The notes beneath the pieces were generated by a model, which was given only the letters and a program-made list of their open reading frames with translations, did not search any database and was not told where the DNA came from. A program made the translations under genes and the position numbers. Below, one piece after another: positions 8,314 to 17,506 of a stretch of DNA of 64,000 nucleotides (its first letter is position 1; every line of letters begins with the position of its first letter). Source of the DNA: FEN-1219 sp963713355 (GTDB lineage: Bacteria > Pseudomonadota > Gammaproteobacteria > Steroidobacterales > Rariloculaceae); assembly GCA_963713355.1 (NCBI GenBank), contig CAVQLK010000006.1:1178001-1242000 (forward strand), in the 5' to 3' direction.

Positions 8314-10100
8314 AAGTCGGACCCGATGCTCAGGTGGAACCGATAGTCCGTGTCGGGATCGTCGAGCGGGTGCGCAATGTCGATTCGCAGCATGCCCACG
8401 GGCGACCGCCACCGCATCCCTAAGCCGACGCTGCGTTTCACATCGGGCCACGGCTCGTTTGCCGCGTTGCCTGCGTCATAGAACACCGCCGCGCCGTAGT
8501 TGCGAAAAAACAGATAGTCGACCTCGGCGTTGGCCGCGACGAGGTAGCGGCCGCCCGCGACGGCGCCCGTCGTGTCCGTCGGGCCGAGCTTCTCGTAGCG
8601 ATAGCCGCGGACGCTCCGATCGCCGCCCGCGAAGAAGCGCTGGGACGGCGGCAGGCGCGACAGATCGTCGACATCGATCGCGCCGTACTCCGCGCGAAAC
8701 AGGAAGCGGATGCGCTCGGCCAACGGCACCACGAAATTGCCCGTGACGTGCAGACGCAAGAAGCTCGTTGAAGATTTCAGGCTCTCCGAGCCGCCGCGGA
8801 CATCGGTCGTCCACGAGTAACCCTTGCGCGTGAGCAGCGACTCCGCGTCCAAGATCGTTAGCGACGTGATCTGTATGCCGGGATAGAGCACGGTCTCCGT
8901 CAGCTCCTGCTCGTTTTCCGTCCAGCGCTCACGCTCCGTGGTGAAATAAAGCCGGCGCTGGAAGCCGTGCCATACGTCGTTCAGGCTCGTGCCGAGCGAG
9001 ACCTGCTCGGTGTCCAAGTCGCCGATCTCGCGCGTGCCGATGGAGCCGCGAAATCTCAACGTGTCGGTCGCGACGTTCTTAACGGGAATCTGGTACTCGG
9101 CCGCGCCCGTGGTCGCGATGCCCGAGATCCGCACGTCGGCGTTGAAGCGGTGGCCACGCCGGTTGAGACGCCGCAGCTCCGTACCGAACCGCAGGCGCGG
9201 CCCCGTGTCCGTGCCGGCGCCGACGCCGACCGTGTACTCTTGAGTGGCGCGCGGCGTGGTATGAACCACGATGGGCACGCGACTGTCGACGGCTTCGTCG
9301 CGCCTGACGTCGACGGTGACCTCCTCGAAATAACCGCTATCGCCGAGCGTGAGTTGCAGATCGATGAGGCGGTGCGAATCGAACGGCTCGCCGGGCTCGA
9401 TCGTCACGTGCCTCTCGACGAAGGCCGGATCGAGAATGTCCTGCTCGATCTGAATGTCGCCGAAAAAATATTTCGGGCCGGTATCGAGGACGAGCTGGAT
9501 GTCGGCCTTGCGTTCCGCGCGCCGCACGCGGATCTGCGCTTGCCGGTAGATGGCGTCGATGTAGCCCGCGTCGCGCGAGGCGTCAAAGAGCAGCTGCTTC
9601 GCGGCCTCATACTTCGCGTGCTGCACCTGTTGGCCTGGCGCAATCTCGATGGACGCGAGCGCCGCGCCCACCGAGGGCTCTTCGGCGCCATCGCCGACTG
9701 CGCGAATCTCGACGGCGTCGACGACGGTAGGCGGACCGGCTTCGACGTCGTAGCGTGCGAGCCAGCCATCGTCCCCGCGCTGCAAGGTGGAGCGGATCGC
9801 GGGCTCGTAGTAGCCGAAGGGCTGCAGCGCTCGCTCGATCTCCGTTCGCGCCGCGCCGTGGAGGCGACGCACATTGTTCTCCGTGGCGGGCTGTGAGGCT
9901 TCCGCGCCTTCCTTGCCGAGATCGGCGATGCTGAGATAAGCGAGGACGTTCTTCTCGAGATCCTCCGCGAGACCGCTGACCTCTACGTCTACACTTTCCT
10001 CAGCAAGCGCTTCGCCAGACCAAAAACTGCAAACCGCGCAGAAGGTCCATAGCGCGGCTCGCTTGCCCTTTTGCTGCCTCCTGCTTGCGACGGCGACCAC
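8310..10100 (-). CDS. tamA: Outer-membrane assembly factor TamA (Omp85 family)
   Basis: Omp85-family beta-barrel partner of TamB in the outer membrane, 596 residues. The GTG start at 10100 is followed by a basic then hydrophobic segment ending SGEALAEES, consistent with a signal peptide. The first half (about 35-270) holds POTRA-type domains, for example GPPTVVDAVEIRAVG and GDIQIEQDILDPAFVERH. The second half is a 16-stranded-type barrel. The L6 loop motif appears as GGDRSVRGYRYEKLG. The terminal strand is GMRWRSPVGMLRIDIAHPL followed by a short tail. It overlaps tamB by ATGA. About 250 non-coding bases lie between it and the next gene on the same strand, room for its own promoter, though no convincing -35/-10 was identified. 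Confidence 0.92.
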   Translation of the reverse strand: MVAVASRRQQKGKRAALWTFCAVCSFWSGEALAEESVDVEVSGLAEDLEKNVLAYLSIADLGKEGAEASQPATENNVRRLHGAARTEIERALQPFGYYEPAIRSTLQRGDDGWLARYDVEAGPPTVVDAVEIRAVGDGAEEPSVGAALASIEIAPGQQVQHAKYEAAKQLLFDASRDAGYIDAIYRQAQIRVRRAERKADIQLVLDTGPKYFFGDIQIEQDILDPAFVERHVTIEPGEPFDSHRLIDLQLTLGDSGYFEEVTVDVRRDEAVDSRVPIVVHTTPRATQEYTVGVGAGTDTGPRLRFGTELRRLNRRGHRFNADVRISGIATTGAAEYQIPVKNVATDTLRFRGSIGTREIGDLDTEQVSLGTSLNDVWHGFQRRLYFTTERERWTENEQELTETVLYPGIQITSLTILDAESLLTRKGYSWTTDVRGGSESLKSSTSFLRLHVTGNFVVPLAERIRFLFRAEYGAIDVDDLSRLPPSQRFFAGGDRSVRGYRYEKLGPTDTTGAVAGGRYLVAANAEVDYLFFRNYGAAVFYDAGNAANEPWPDVKRSVGLGMRWRSPVGMLRIDIAHPLDDPDTDYRFHLSIGSDL

Positions 10101-10348
10101 GGTGTGCCTCGTTGTTGTGCTTGGCGGGACCTCCGACGCGTCATACGCTCTATGAGCGGTCCTGCGTGGTCAGCAGGACTTTGCAAGCTGTGTGCCACGA
10201 CTTGCCGCACGGCGTGCTAGTGCGTGAGATCCGCCGCACCGCCGGAAGGTTCCGCGCTCGCGCCGCCGGTCGTGCGGGCAAACGCGGCCGGCCAGTGTCA
10301 CCGCACGTCTCTTGCGTGCGCAGCGGCCTGCGGCTCCGCGGGCTCGAG

Positions 10349-11887
10349 CTAAAGCGTTCGCAGGAACGCGATGAGCTGCGTCCTCTCCTCCGGCGTCAGG
10401 TCGAGGCCGTACTCGTGGCCGGGAACGGCGCCGGACTCGGCCCCGACGGGCGCGAAGCCGCCGCGGACGTGGGCGTCCTGCAAACGATCCGGGTCGAACA
10501 TTTCCTCCAAGCTGCCCACCGCTCCGTCGTGCAAGTAATGGCCGCGATACCACACACCCTTCAGTGACGGCACTTTGTAGTAACCCGTGCCCTTGCGCGT
10601 CCGCAGCGTGAGCCCGGAGTCGGTGCCGACCGAAACGTGCAAGACGTCCTCTGCGGCGTCTTCCGGCGGACTGAAACCCTCGGCGAGCGTGAGCTTGTTA
10701 TTCGTGTATAGCGGCGGGGTGTGACAGCGGCCGCAGCGCTCACGCGCAAACAGCTCCTGGCCGGCTTGGGCTTGCGCGTCGAACGGATTCGGGTTCGGCG
10801 GTGGTTGCAGCGAGTAGACATAGAGGGCCAGCGCGTACAGCGCTTCATCCGGCAAGCGCGTCCGGAAGCGTTGGGTGTCGGGCAGGATCATCCGCTGACC
10901 GGCGAAATCGACGGCTTCCGCGAAGCTCACCAACGCGGCGTACCGCATGAGGTCGCCAATGTCGCGGTGACGGTGCGTGCCGGTATGGTCGATGTACTTG
11001 CGGTCCTTGATGCCGATGAGGTCCGGAATCTTGGTTGGATAGAGGATGCTGCCGTTGAAGCGGGCGACGCCACCACCGCGAATACCGGCGGCGATCCAGG
11101 CGTTGTATTCGGCTTGCGTGATCTGCCGCAAACGCTCGCCGGCCGGGTCGCCGATCCACGGAGCTCCGTACGCTTGATACGCCGCGGAGCCGATCGGTCC
11201 GCTGAACGAGAAGGGCGTCTCGCCCGGCAACGTGCGTTCTGCTTCACGGATCGCCGCGCCGAGGCCGTTGCGAAAGGTATTGGGAATGGCGAACGATGAG
11301 GCGCCGGGCACCTCCGTATTGTCGGGCAGGAATAACAGATGGCAGGCGCTGCAATTCGCGAACCCGAGCGCAACGCCGTCTTGGCTGGGCACCCAACGTA
11401 GGCCGTTGATCGTCCCGTTGGGCAACGGCCCCGTGCCGAGGGCCGCCATGGCTTTTTGGTCGCGCGCCTTCGCGATGACCGTCGCATCGAACGTGCTTAG
11501 CACGACGGAGTCGAAGAACACGATCTTTCCTGCCGCAACCCAATCGGCATCGGTCTCGATGCGCTCGAGCTCGACGAGCGGCTGTGGCCCGACGCCGAGA
11601 AGCGTCTCCCAGTAGCCCTCGGGCTCACGCTCGGGCATGTACACGGGATACGTGCGCAGATTCTCCTCGGGAATGGCGTAGTACTCGGCCGCGGTCATGT
11701 GAGTGGGTCGCGCGTTCAAGCCCGCGAGAGGCGTTGCCCAGCTCTCGAGCGCGCTTTCGTCCCAGACGCGCGGAACCCTCGGCGTCCGCGGCAGCGTGAG
11801 GCTCAGCATGAGCGCGAGCGCGACCGCGGAGGCAGCGGTCAGTAACCAACGCGACTTGAGCCACGAACGGAGGCGAGACGCGGGCAC
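10349..11887 (-). CDS. Dihaem cytochrome c of the CcpA/MauG/RoxA-like superfamily
   Basis: Periplasmic c-type dihaem protein, about 512 residues. Two CxxCH haem-attachment sites are present, CSACH (179-183) and CGRCH (385-389) counted from the start chosen. An N-terminal hydrophobic segment follows SWLKSRW and would export or anchor it. The sequence between the haems (AYGAPWIGDPAGERL, IKDRKYIDHTGTHRHRD) resembles large dihaem oxidoreductases rather than short cytochrome c peroxidases. It is clearly longer than the usual 330-residue peroxidase, so a dioxygenase or oxidase role related to RoxA-type enzymes is possible but unproven. The start is uncertain. ATG 11959 would overlap the upstream esterase gene by 59 bases, while GTG 11887 lies 14 bases past the esterase stop and is preferred. 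Both genes run in the same direction and may be cotranscribed. Confidence 0.8.
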   Translation of the reverse strand: MPASRLRSWLKSRWLLTAASAVALALMLSLTLPRTPRVPRVWDESALESWATPLAGLNARPTHMTAAEYYAIPEENLRTYPVYMPEREPEGYWETLLGVGPQPLVELERIETDADWVAAGKIVFFDSVVLSTFDATVIAKARDQKAMAALGTGPLPNGTINGLRWVPSQDGVALGFANCSACHLLFLPDNTEVPGASSFAIPNTFRNGLGAAIREAERTLPGETPFSFSGPIGSAAYQAYGAPWIGDPAGERLRQITQAEYNAWIAAGIRGGGVARFNGSILYPTKIPDLIGIKDRKYIDHTGTHRHRDIGDLMRYAALVSFAEAVDFAGQRMILPDTQRFRTRLPDEALYALALYVYSLQPPPNPNPFDAQAQAGQELFARERCGRCHTPPLYTNNKLTLAEGFSPPEDAAEDVLHVSVGTDSGLTLRTRKGTGYYKVPSLKGVWYRGHYLHDGAVGSLEEMFDPDRLQDAHVRGGFAPVGAESGAVPGHEYGLDLTPEERTQLIAFLRTL

Positions 11888-11900
11888 GGCGGTGACTGCG

Positions 11901-12779
11901 CTAACGGCGGCGCTTCTTGTCGGCGAAGAACTCGAGAACCTTCGGTAACGTCGGCGCAATCATCGATCCGTGGGTGGCGTCCGGGGCCACGAAGAAGCCC
12001 GTCGTGATACCGAGCGCTCGCATCGTTTCGATCTGCGCCTTGGCGGCTTCGACGACGGCGGTTTCCTGCTCGCCGGCCGACAGCATGACGGCCATGTTGC
12101 GCAGACGCTCGAGGTCGTACGTCGCATCCGCCAGCGTGCCCGACATCACGGCGATCGCGGCCCAGCGCTCGGCGTACTTCTGGCCGAGAACGTAGGTGCC
12201 CATGCCGCCCATCGAGTGCCCCATCAGGAACGTTCGATCGGGATCGACGTTGTACTCGCCCGTGACGAGAGCGAGCACGTTCATGACGTCCGTCTCGCTC
12301 AGGTAACGCTCGCGCTTCATCTCCTCGACGCTCTGGGTGACCGGTGGGGGCGGTTGGCCGCTGCTCCGCGGACGATTACCGGGTATGTCGAGCGGCGCGC
12401 CGTACCATCCGCCCGTCGAGTAACCCATCGGAGCCGCGAAAATTAACCGGTGCCGCTCGAGCAACTCGGGCAGCTCATCGAGCGCCGCAAAGAAGTAGTC
12501 CTGGTTCCCGCCGTAACCGTGCAGAGCGACCACGAGCGGTGTCTTGGTATTCGGGTCGTAGCTCTGCGGCACGTATAACCTGTAAGGGATCTCGGCGCCG
12601 GCATCCTCGAAGAAGTAGCGCCGCTGCTGATCGCCCTTCGCGCCGGTTTGGGGCGCCTCTGAAGGATCTCGGGTCGGACTCCCGGGCCCGAAGCTTTGCG
12701 CTCGCGATTGCGGGAACGCTCGGCCGATCCCGAGCATTGCCGCGACGCTGGTCAGCGTGAGCAGGTGTCTTCGTTGCAT
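11901..12779 (-). CDS. Secreted alpha/beta-hydrolase (PHB-depolymerase/feruloyl-esterase-like)
   Basis: Exported serine esterase, 292 residues. ATG 12779 is chosen over the upstream ATG because a run of seven G lies just 5' of it and it opens the signal sequence MQRRHLLTLTSVAAML, whose RR suggests possible Tat export. The oxyanion block is LVVALHGYGGNQDYF. The nucleophile elbow is FLMGHSMGGMGTY (GxSxG). A likely catalytic His sits in FVAPDATHGSMI. The fold resembles esterase LpqC and polyhydroxybutyrate-depolymerase relatives. The substrate cannot be read from sequence. It is followed by the dihaem cytochrome gene on the same strand and is divergent from another esterase gene across a 319-base gap. 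Confidence 0.85.
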   Translation of the reverse strand: MQRRHLLTLTSVAAMLGIGRAFPQSRAQSFGPGSPTRDPSEAPQTGAKGDQQRRYFFEDAGAEIPYRLYVPQSYDPNTKTPLVVALHGYGGNQDYFFAALDELPELLERHRLIFAAPMGYSTGGWYGAPLDIPGNRPRSSGQPPPPVTQSVEEMKRERYLSETDVMNVLALVTGEYNVDPDRTFLMGHSMGGMGTYVLGQKYAERWAAIAVMSGTLADATYDLERLRNMAVMLSAGEQETAVVEAAKAQIETMRALGITTGFFVAPDATHGSMIAPTLPKVLEFFADKKRRR

Positions 12780-13098
12780 TGTGCGCCCCCCCAACAGCAA
12801 CTAGTGGCCCATCTGCTCGCCCGTCGCCGTCGGTTGCTGCGCTCGTGCGAGCGGCGTATTGAACCGGCGTGCACCTTCAGGCATTGCCGACGAACGGTGC
12901 CAGTTACAAATGCTATTCGTTATAACAAATGACTCCGGCCGAGTCACTCGCCGGCTTGACGTTCAAAGGCATTTCCCTACGGCGCGTCGACGGCCGGTAA
13001 GAACCGCTTCATGCACCCGTCGGCGTTTGCTATCGATTGCACAGAAAGGTACGTTCGCGAGCGTCCCGTGATCGCCGGCCACGGCGCGGAGAGTCCCG
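12780..13098. other. 319-base divergent intergenic region between two secreted-hydrolase genes
   Basis: Non-coding gap between esterase genes transcribed away from each other, so it must hold both promoters. A notably AT-rich patch (about 12905-12931, containing GTTATAAC) stands out in otherwise GC-rich sequence and is the likeliest core-promoter area. No pair of boxes with correct spacing could be fixed. A short inverted sequence GACTCCGGCCGAGTC at 12931-12945 lies next to it and could be an operator. No ORF with a plausible ribosome-binding site was found here. Confidence 0.4.
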
Positions 13099-14187
13099 AT
13101 GCAACGGCGCTCGATGTTCAGGCGTTCGATCGCTTTCGGCTTGCTCATGCTGCACTGCGCTGCAGCATTGCCTCAAGCGGCCGCACCGCCGCAAGTCGCA
13201 ATCGAACGCGACGGCACGGTGCACGTGCCGGCACAGACCGTTCCCGTATCGGGCTTCCTGAGCGTCGAAGGCAAAGCGTATCTCGCGGAGCACCTCGCGA
13301 GCCTGCGCCGGCCCGAGCTGCTCGTGCAAGAAGACGGCGTGCCGGCGCTGCTCGCCGGTTACATCGCGCGTCAGCGCGACCTCTTCCCCGTCGATCGCGA
13401 AGAGACGACGATCGGCGGCGTCCACGCCTACGTCTACACGCCGCGCAGCGGCATCGCAGCCGAAAATCGAGATCGGGTGCTCATCGATCTGCATGGCGGC
13501 GGCTTTCGCGATTGCTGGCCCGCCTGTGCGGAGCTCGAGTCCATGCCGATCGCAGCACTCGGACGCATCAAAGTCGTGAGCCTCGACTATCGCGAAGGGC
13601 CCGAGCATCGCCACCCGGCGGCCAGCGAGGACGTCGCCGCGGCCTACCGCGAGCTCATGAAAAGCTATCGCCCCGAGAACATCGGCATCTACGGCTGCTC
13701 GGCCGGCGGCATGCTCGCGGCCATGTCGGTCGCATGGTTTCAGCGCCACGGGCTGCCGCGACCGGGTGCCATCGGCGTCCTGTGCGCGGGCGCCGCGAGC
13801 GTCGACGGTGGTGCATTCGGCGGCGACGCGAGCTACACGACGCTGCCGCTGGGGGAGGGTCGCGTCCTGCCGCCGGCGGCAGCCGGCAATCCGGTGCCGA
13901 TGGAGTACTTCGCCGACACCGACCCGAACGATCCGCTCGTGGCTCCAGCAAGCTCGCCGGACGTGCTTGCGCTGTTCCCGCCGACGTTGCTCGTGACGGG
14001 AACGCGGTCTTTCGAGCTCAGCAACGCCGTCTACACTCACACGCAGCTCGTGAAACACGGCGTCGATGCCGACCTGCACGTGTGGGAGGGCATGTTCCAT
14101 GGCTTCTTCTACAACCCCGATGTGCCGGAGTCGCGCGAGTGCTACGACGTGATCGTCCGTTTCTTCGCCGAACATCTCGGCAAATGA
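13099..14187 (+). CDS. Secreted HSL-family (type IV) esterase/lipase
   Basis: Alpha/beta-hydrolase of the hormone-sensitive-lipase family, 362 residues, with an N-terminal signal (FRRSIAFGLLMLHCAAALP) and probable periplasmic location. The family-defining HGGG oxyanion motif is seen in VLIDLHGGGFRD. The nucleophile elbow is IYGCSAGGMLA, the acid is in DTDPNDPLVAPA, and the catalytic His is in WEGMFHGFFYNP, all in the usual order. A second in-frame ATG 15 bases downstream is an alternative start. Its stop codon TGA overlaps an ATG (ATGA) that would start the following SGNH hydrolase, which suggests translational coupling. See the next entry for the reading-frame problem at that junction. Confidence 0.88.
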   Translation: MQRRSMFRRSIAFGLLMLHCAAALPQAAAPPQVAIERDGTVHVPAQTVPVSGFLSVEGKAYLAEHLASLRRPELLVQEDGVPALLAGYIARQRDLFPVDREETTIGGVHAYVYTPRSGIAAENRDRVLIDLHGGGFRDCWPACAELESMPIAALGRIKVVSLDYREGPEHRHPAASEDVAAAYRELMKSYRPENIGIYGCSAGGMLAAMSVAWFQRHGLPRPGAIGVLCAGAASVDGGAFGGDASYTTLPLGEGRVLPPAAAGNPVPMEYFADTDPNDPLVAPASSPDVLALFPPTLLVTGTRSFELSNAVYTHTQLVKHGVDADLHVWEGMFHGFFYNPDVPESRECYDVIVRFFAEHLGK

Positions 14188-15486
14188 GCGCCGGGGCTCA
14201 GCTGTACCGGCCGTTTCTCGGCGCTCGTTCTCTTATTCGGTTGGTGTGTCTGCGCCGCGCAGCCGGCGGACAGCGGACGAAACCTGCACTGGGTCAGCAC
14301 TTGGGGTACGGCTCAGCAACTCGCCGCCGAGACGCTGCCGGTTTGGGTGGTGCCGCCGCCGCGCGCGCCCAACGAGCCGCCCCCGCCCGCCCTGCTTCCT
14401 CCATACCCGTCGTCCTTCCATGACGAAACCGTCCGCATGATCGTGCGGACGAGCATCGGCGGCGACAGCGTGCGCTTGACGCTGTCGAATGCGCTCGGCC
14501 GCAGCGAAGTCGAAATCGGCGCCGTGCACGTGGCGCTACGCGACCGCGGCTCGTCAATCGTGGCCGGAACGGATCGCGCGGTAACGTTCGGCGGCAGACC
14601 CTCGTTCTCCATTCAGCCGGGCACGCTCGTCGTCAGCGACCCGATCGCGCTCGTGGTGCCGCCGCTGACCGAGCTCGCCGTCTCGCTGTATCTGCCGAAC
14701 GAAACGCGCGATGTGACGACGCATGAATTTGCGCTCAACACGACTTACGTCGCTGCCGGGAACGCCGCAGGCGCTGCGGCGCTGACGAACGCACGAACCA
14801 ATCTCACGTATTTCTGGCTGAGCGGCGTCGAGGTGCTCGCTGCCGCCGACGCGGGAGCCATCGTAACGCTCGGCGATTCGATTACCGATGGCGTCACCAC
14901 GACCCCCGACACCCAGCGAGCATGGCCGTCGCTGCTCGCCGCGAAGCTTCAGGCCAATCCCGCGGCGAGCCATTGGGCAGTGATCAACGCCGGAATTTCC
15001 GGTAACCGAGTGCGGCGCGACGTCATCGGCTTGAGCGCGCTCGGCCGGTTCGATCGAGACGTGCTGGGGCGTGCCGGCGTGCGGTGGCTCGTCCTGTTCG
15101 AAGGCATCAACGACATCACGTTCTCGGCCTTGCCGGCGGTGCCGGACATGCAGCGCACGACGGCCCAAGAGCTCATCGAGACACTCGAGCAAATCGTCGA
15201 CCGCGCGCATGCACGCGGCATCAAGGTCATGGGCGGGACGCTGATGCCGATGGGCGGGCTATGGCTGCACAACCCCGAGACGGAGGCGATGCGTCAGACC
15301 GTCAACGCATGGATCCGGACGAGCGGCAAGCTCGATGCCGTGGCGGACTTCGACGCAGCCACCCGGGACCCGCGCCAGCCGACGCAGCTCAGGCCGGAGC
15401 ATGACAGCGGCGATCACATCCATCCGAACGACGCAGGCAATGCCGCGATGGCGGACGCCATCGACTTCCGCGTATTTGCGCGCTGA
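14184..15486 (+). CDS. Secreted SGNH/GDSL hydrolase, reading frame broken at its 5' end
   Basis: GDSL-type esterase or carbohydrate esterase, about 433 residues once corrected. Block I is VTLGDSITDG, block III is FEGINDITFS (GxND type) and block V is GDHIHPNDAGNAAMAD (DxxH). The conserved N-terminal HWVSTWGTAQ precedes them. That N-terminal block and a signal-like hydrophobic stretch (ALVLLFGWCVCAAQPA) are in frame with the body but have no start codon. The frame runs back into the upstream esterase's TGA. The ATG that overlaps this TGA (14184) is one base out of frame. One surplus base between about 14190 and 14222 explains everything. An internal GTG at 14347 would give a protein lacking the first conserved block. 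The downstream neighbour is convergent. Confidence 0.8.
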
Positions 15487-15538
15487 CCTGTGCCGCGCGC
15501 GAGGCAGAGCAGGGTTGCGAGGACACGCCGTGCCCGCG

Positions 15539-16444
15539 TTACCGCGGGAAGTGCCGCCGCAACGTCCAGTCGCTGCCTGAGCAGAAGCCGCACGCATCAC
15601 CGACGAACATCTCTCGCGCTTGCGCGTCTTTCTTCAGTTGCCACTCGAGCCAGGCCAACGGCCCGCTCGCGAAGGCACCGCCGTTCGGCATCTGATACGT
15701 GGCCCCGTGGCCGACGTCCATATTGGCGTTGATCGCCGCAATATCGAGCTGCTGCAGCGCCTGCCAGTCCTGCTCCGCATTCGGATGGGCGATATCGCTC
15801 TCACCGCCGATGAAGTAGGCGATCGGTGCGTGCATCTCGTCGAGTATCGAGCGCTCGAGCTCGTGACGGCGCATGTACTGGTCGTCGTCGGCCATCATCC
15901 CGCTGTTGAGCACGACCGCCGTCGTGACGCGGGGGTCGACGGACGCTTTCACGGCCTGCAGGCCGCCGCAAGAGTGCCCCATGACCGCCACCTTCTCGAC
16001 CGCCACCTTGCCGAGGAAAGGGCTGCCCGGCCGGTCGTTCTCCGCTGCGATCCAGTCGAGCGCGTCGAGCATCTGGCTGTAGCGCGTTTCAAACGGCGGC
16101 CACTCGGCCGGGTCGGCGGGTCGTTGCTCGCGCGGCGCCGGCGAATCGCGATGAGCGCCGATGGCCAATACGATGAAGCCGTGCGATGCGATCTCGGCCA
16201 AGAACTCCCGGTAGCCGAAATTGCTGTTGACGCAAGACCCGTTGCCCCAGAGCACGACGGGATAGCGGGCCGCGAGCTGCGCCGGCCGATAGAGGGTATG
16301 CGTGGGCAGGGACGCATCCGAGTACACGATGGCCGGTTCCGCGCCTGACCCAGCCGGGTCGGCCGCGTGGGCCGCCGCCAGCCATGCCGCCCCCGACAGC
16401 AGCGATAGCGCTGCGCGTAGCCCCCGACAGTTCATGACCGGCAT
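15539..16444 (-). CDS. Secreted alpha/beta-hydrolase, paralogue A (dienelactone-hydrolase/cutinase-like)
   Basis: Exported serine hydrolase, 301 residues, with a signal peptide (ALSLLSGAAWLAAAHA). The core has the nucleophile elbow VAVMGHSCGGLQAVKA. An oxyanion region lies near YPVVLWGNGSCVNSNFG, the acid is near GGESDIAHPN, and a catalytic His is in NMDVGHGATYQMPNGG. It is a clear paralogue of the divergent gene starting at 16577, sharing GxSCGG, the GHG(A/G)TY block and a C-terminal CGxC (CGFCSGSDW here) that probably forms a disulfide. The gap between the two starts is 132 bases and must serve both. Substrate unknown. Plant-polymer or polyester esters are possible for this fold. Confidence 0.84.
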   Translation of the reverse strand: MPVMNCRGLRAALSLLSGAAWLAAAHAADPAGSGAEPAIVYSDASLPTHTLYRPAQLAARYPVVLWGNGSCVNSNFGYREFLAEIASHGFIVLAIGAHRDSPAPREQRPADPAEWPPFETRYSQMLDALDWIAAENDRPGSPFLGKVAVEKVAVMGHSCGGLQAVKASVDPRVTTAVVLNSGMMADDDQYMRRHELERSILDEMHAPIAYFIGGESDIAHPNAEQDWQALQQLDIAAINANMDVGHGATYQMPNGGAFASGPLAWLEWQLKKDAQAREMFVGDACGFCSGSDWTLRRHFPR

Positions 16445-16576
16445 CGCGCTCCCCCCAGAAAGGCACGCGGTCGCGTGCCGATCGATGCTGGCGTTTCGTT
16501 GGCAAAGTTGTCAACGATCGGTAGCATCGCGGGAGCGTCGGATCCGCTATGTCGTGCAACATTTTTTGGGGGAACG

Positions 16577-17506
16577 ATGAGTACACGCAGAATCGCCTCA
16601 GGTCTCACTGTCGTTCTCGTCGCGATGTCGGCCGCAAGCTTCGGCCAGCCGCCCGAGAATCAAGACGGAATTGCGGATACGCCGGGCACGGGCCGCTTCG
16701 CCCCGCTCAAAGAAATCGACCCCGGTCTACCCGACCAGGTCGTCTACCGGCCCGCCGATCTTGCGGGTCTCGGCGATATGAAGCTCGGCGTCTACGTGTT
16801 CGGCAACGGCGGCTGTTCGAACGACGGTGCGAGCGCACGACTGCACCTGTTGAACGTCGCCTCGCACGGTTACCTCGCGATCGCGCCCGGCGGAATCTAT
16901 AACGGTCCCGGTAACACCGAAGCGCCGCCGCGGCCCGCGGACGCGAGCATCGAGACCTACGCGCCGACGCGCCCGGCCCAGCTCAAGGGCGCGATCGACT
17001 GGGCGCTCGCGGAGAACGAGCGCCGCGGCAGCCGCTACTTCGGCCGCATCGATCCCGAGCAGATCGCGATCTCCGGTTTCAGCTGTGGCGGCGTTCAGGC
17101 GTTGACGATCGCGGCCGACCCGCGCGTGAAGACCGTCGTCATCATGAACAGCGGCCTGTTCGTGGAAGGCGAGACACGCATGGGCGCCATGGTCGAGACG
17201 AAGAGCCGCATCAAGGATCTGCATACGCCGACGCTGTACGTGCTCGGCGGCCCCACGGACATTGCCTACGCGAACGGCATGCACGACTACGAGACGATCG
17301 ACCACGTGCCGGTCGCCGTCGCCAACATCGACAAGGGCCACGGCGGCACCTACTGGGAGCCGAATGGCGGCGCGGCGGCCGAGGTCGTCATCGACTGGCT
17401 CGACTGGCAGTTGCGCGCCAACGCCGAAGCTTCTCGCGCTTTCGTCGGCCCGAATTGCGGGCTCTGCCGCGATCCGCAGTGGGAGTACCAGAGCAAGGGA
17501 CTCTAG
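16577..17506 (+). CDS. Secreted alpha/beta-hydrolase, paralogue B, first gene of a TRAP/P450 operon
   Basis: Exported serine hydrolase, 309 residues. ATG 16577 has a GGGGG run close upstream and opens a signal peptide (GLTVVLVAMSAASFGQ). Motifs match paralogue A: VYVFGNGGCSNDGAS, nucleophile elbow IAISGFSCGGVQAL, NIDKGHGGTYWEPNGG and C-terminal CGLCRDPQW. The stop TAG is followed at once by the TTG start of dctP, so it is tightly linked to the TRAP transporter and then to a cytochrome P450. This suggests a route in which the hydrolase releases a carboxylate outside the cytoplasm, the TRAP system imports it and the P450 oxidises it. That is an operon-based inference. Confidence 0.86.
   Translation: MSTRRIASGLTVVLVAMSAASFGQPPENQDGIADTPGTGRFAPLKEIDPGLPDQVVYRPADLAGLGDMKLGVYVFGNGGCSNDGASARLHLLNVASHGYLAIAPGGIYNGPGNTEAPPRPADASIETYAPTRPAQLKGAIDWALAENERRGSRYFGRIDPEQIAISGFSCGGVQALTIAADPRVKTVVIMNSGLFVEGETRMGAMVETKSRIKDLHTPTLYVLGGPTDIAYANGMHDYETIDHVPVAVANIDKGHGGTYWEPNGGAAAEVVIDWLDWQLRANAEASRAFVGPNCGLCRDPQWEYQSKGL

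Noticed and set aside
4432..9896. Long plus-strand open frames opposite tamA and tamB (for example 4432-5469, 7382-8746, 8967-9896)
   Set aside because: They are antisense shadows in GC-rich DNA, with Arg/Ser/Pro-rich translations, no ribosome-binding sites and no family motifs, while the minus strand encodes clear TamA and TamB.
10349..11959. Dihaem cytochrome called a classical cytochrome c peroxidase
   Set aside because: It is far longer than CcpA and the sequence between the haems differs. Only the superfamily is supported.
14185..14187. TGA between the two hydrolases read as selenocysteine or programmed readthrough
   Set aside because: An ATG overlaps the TGA in the normal coupled manner and a single surplus base explains the frame. 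The region between the two proteins is a signal peptide, not a linker, and no SECIS-like hairpin was evident.
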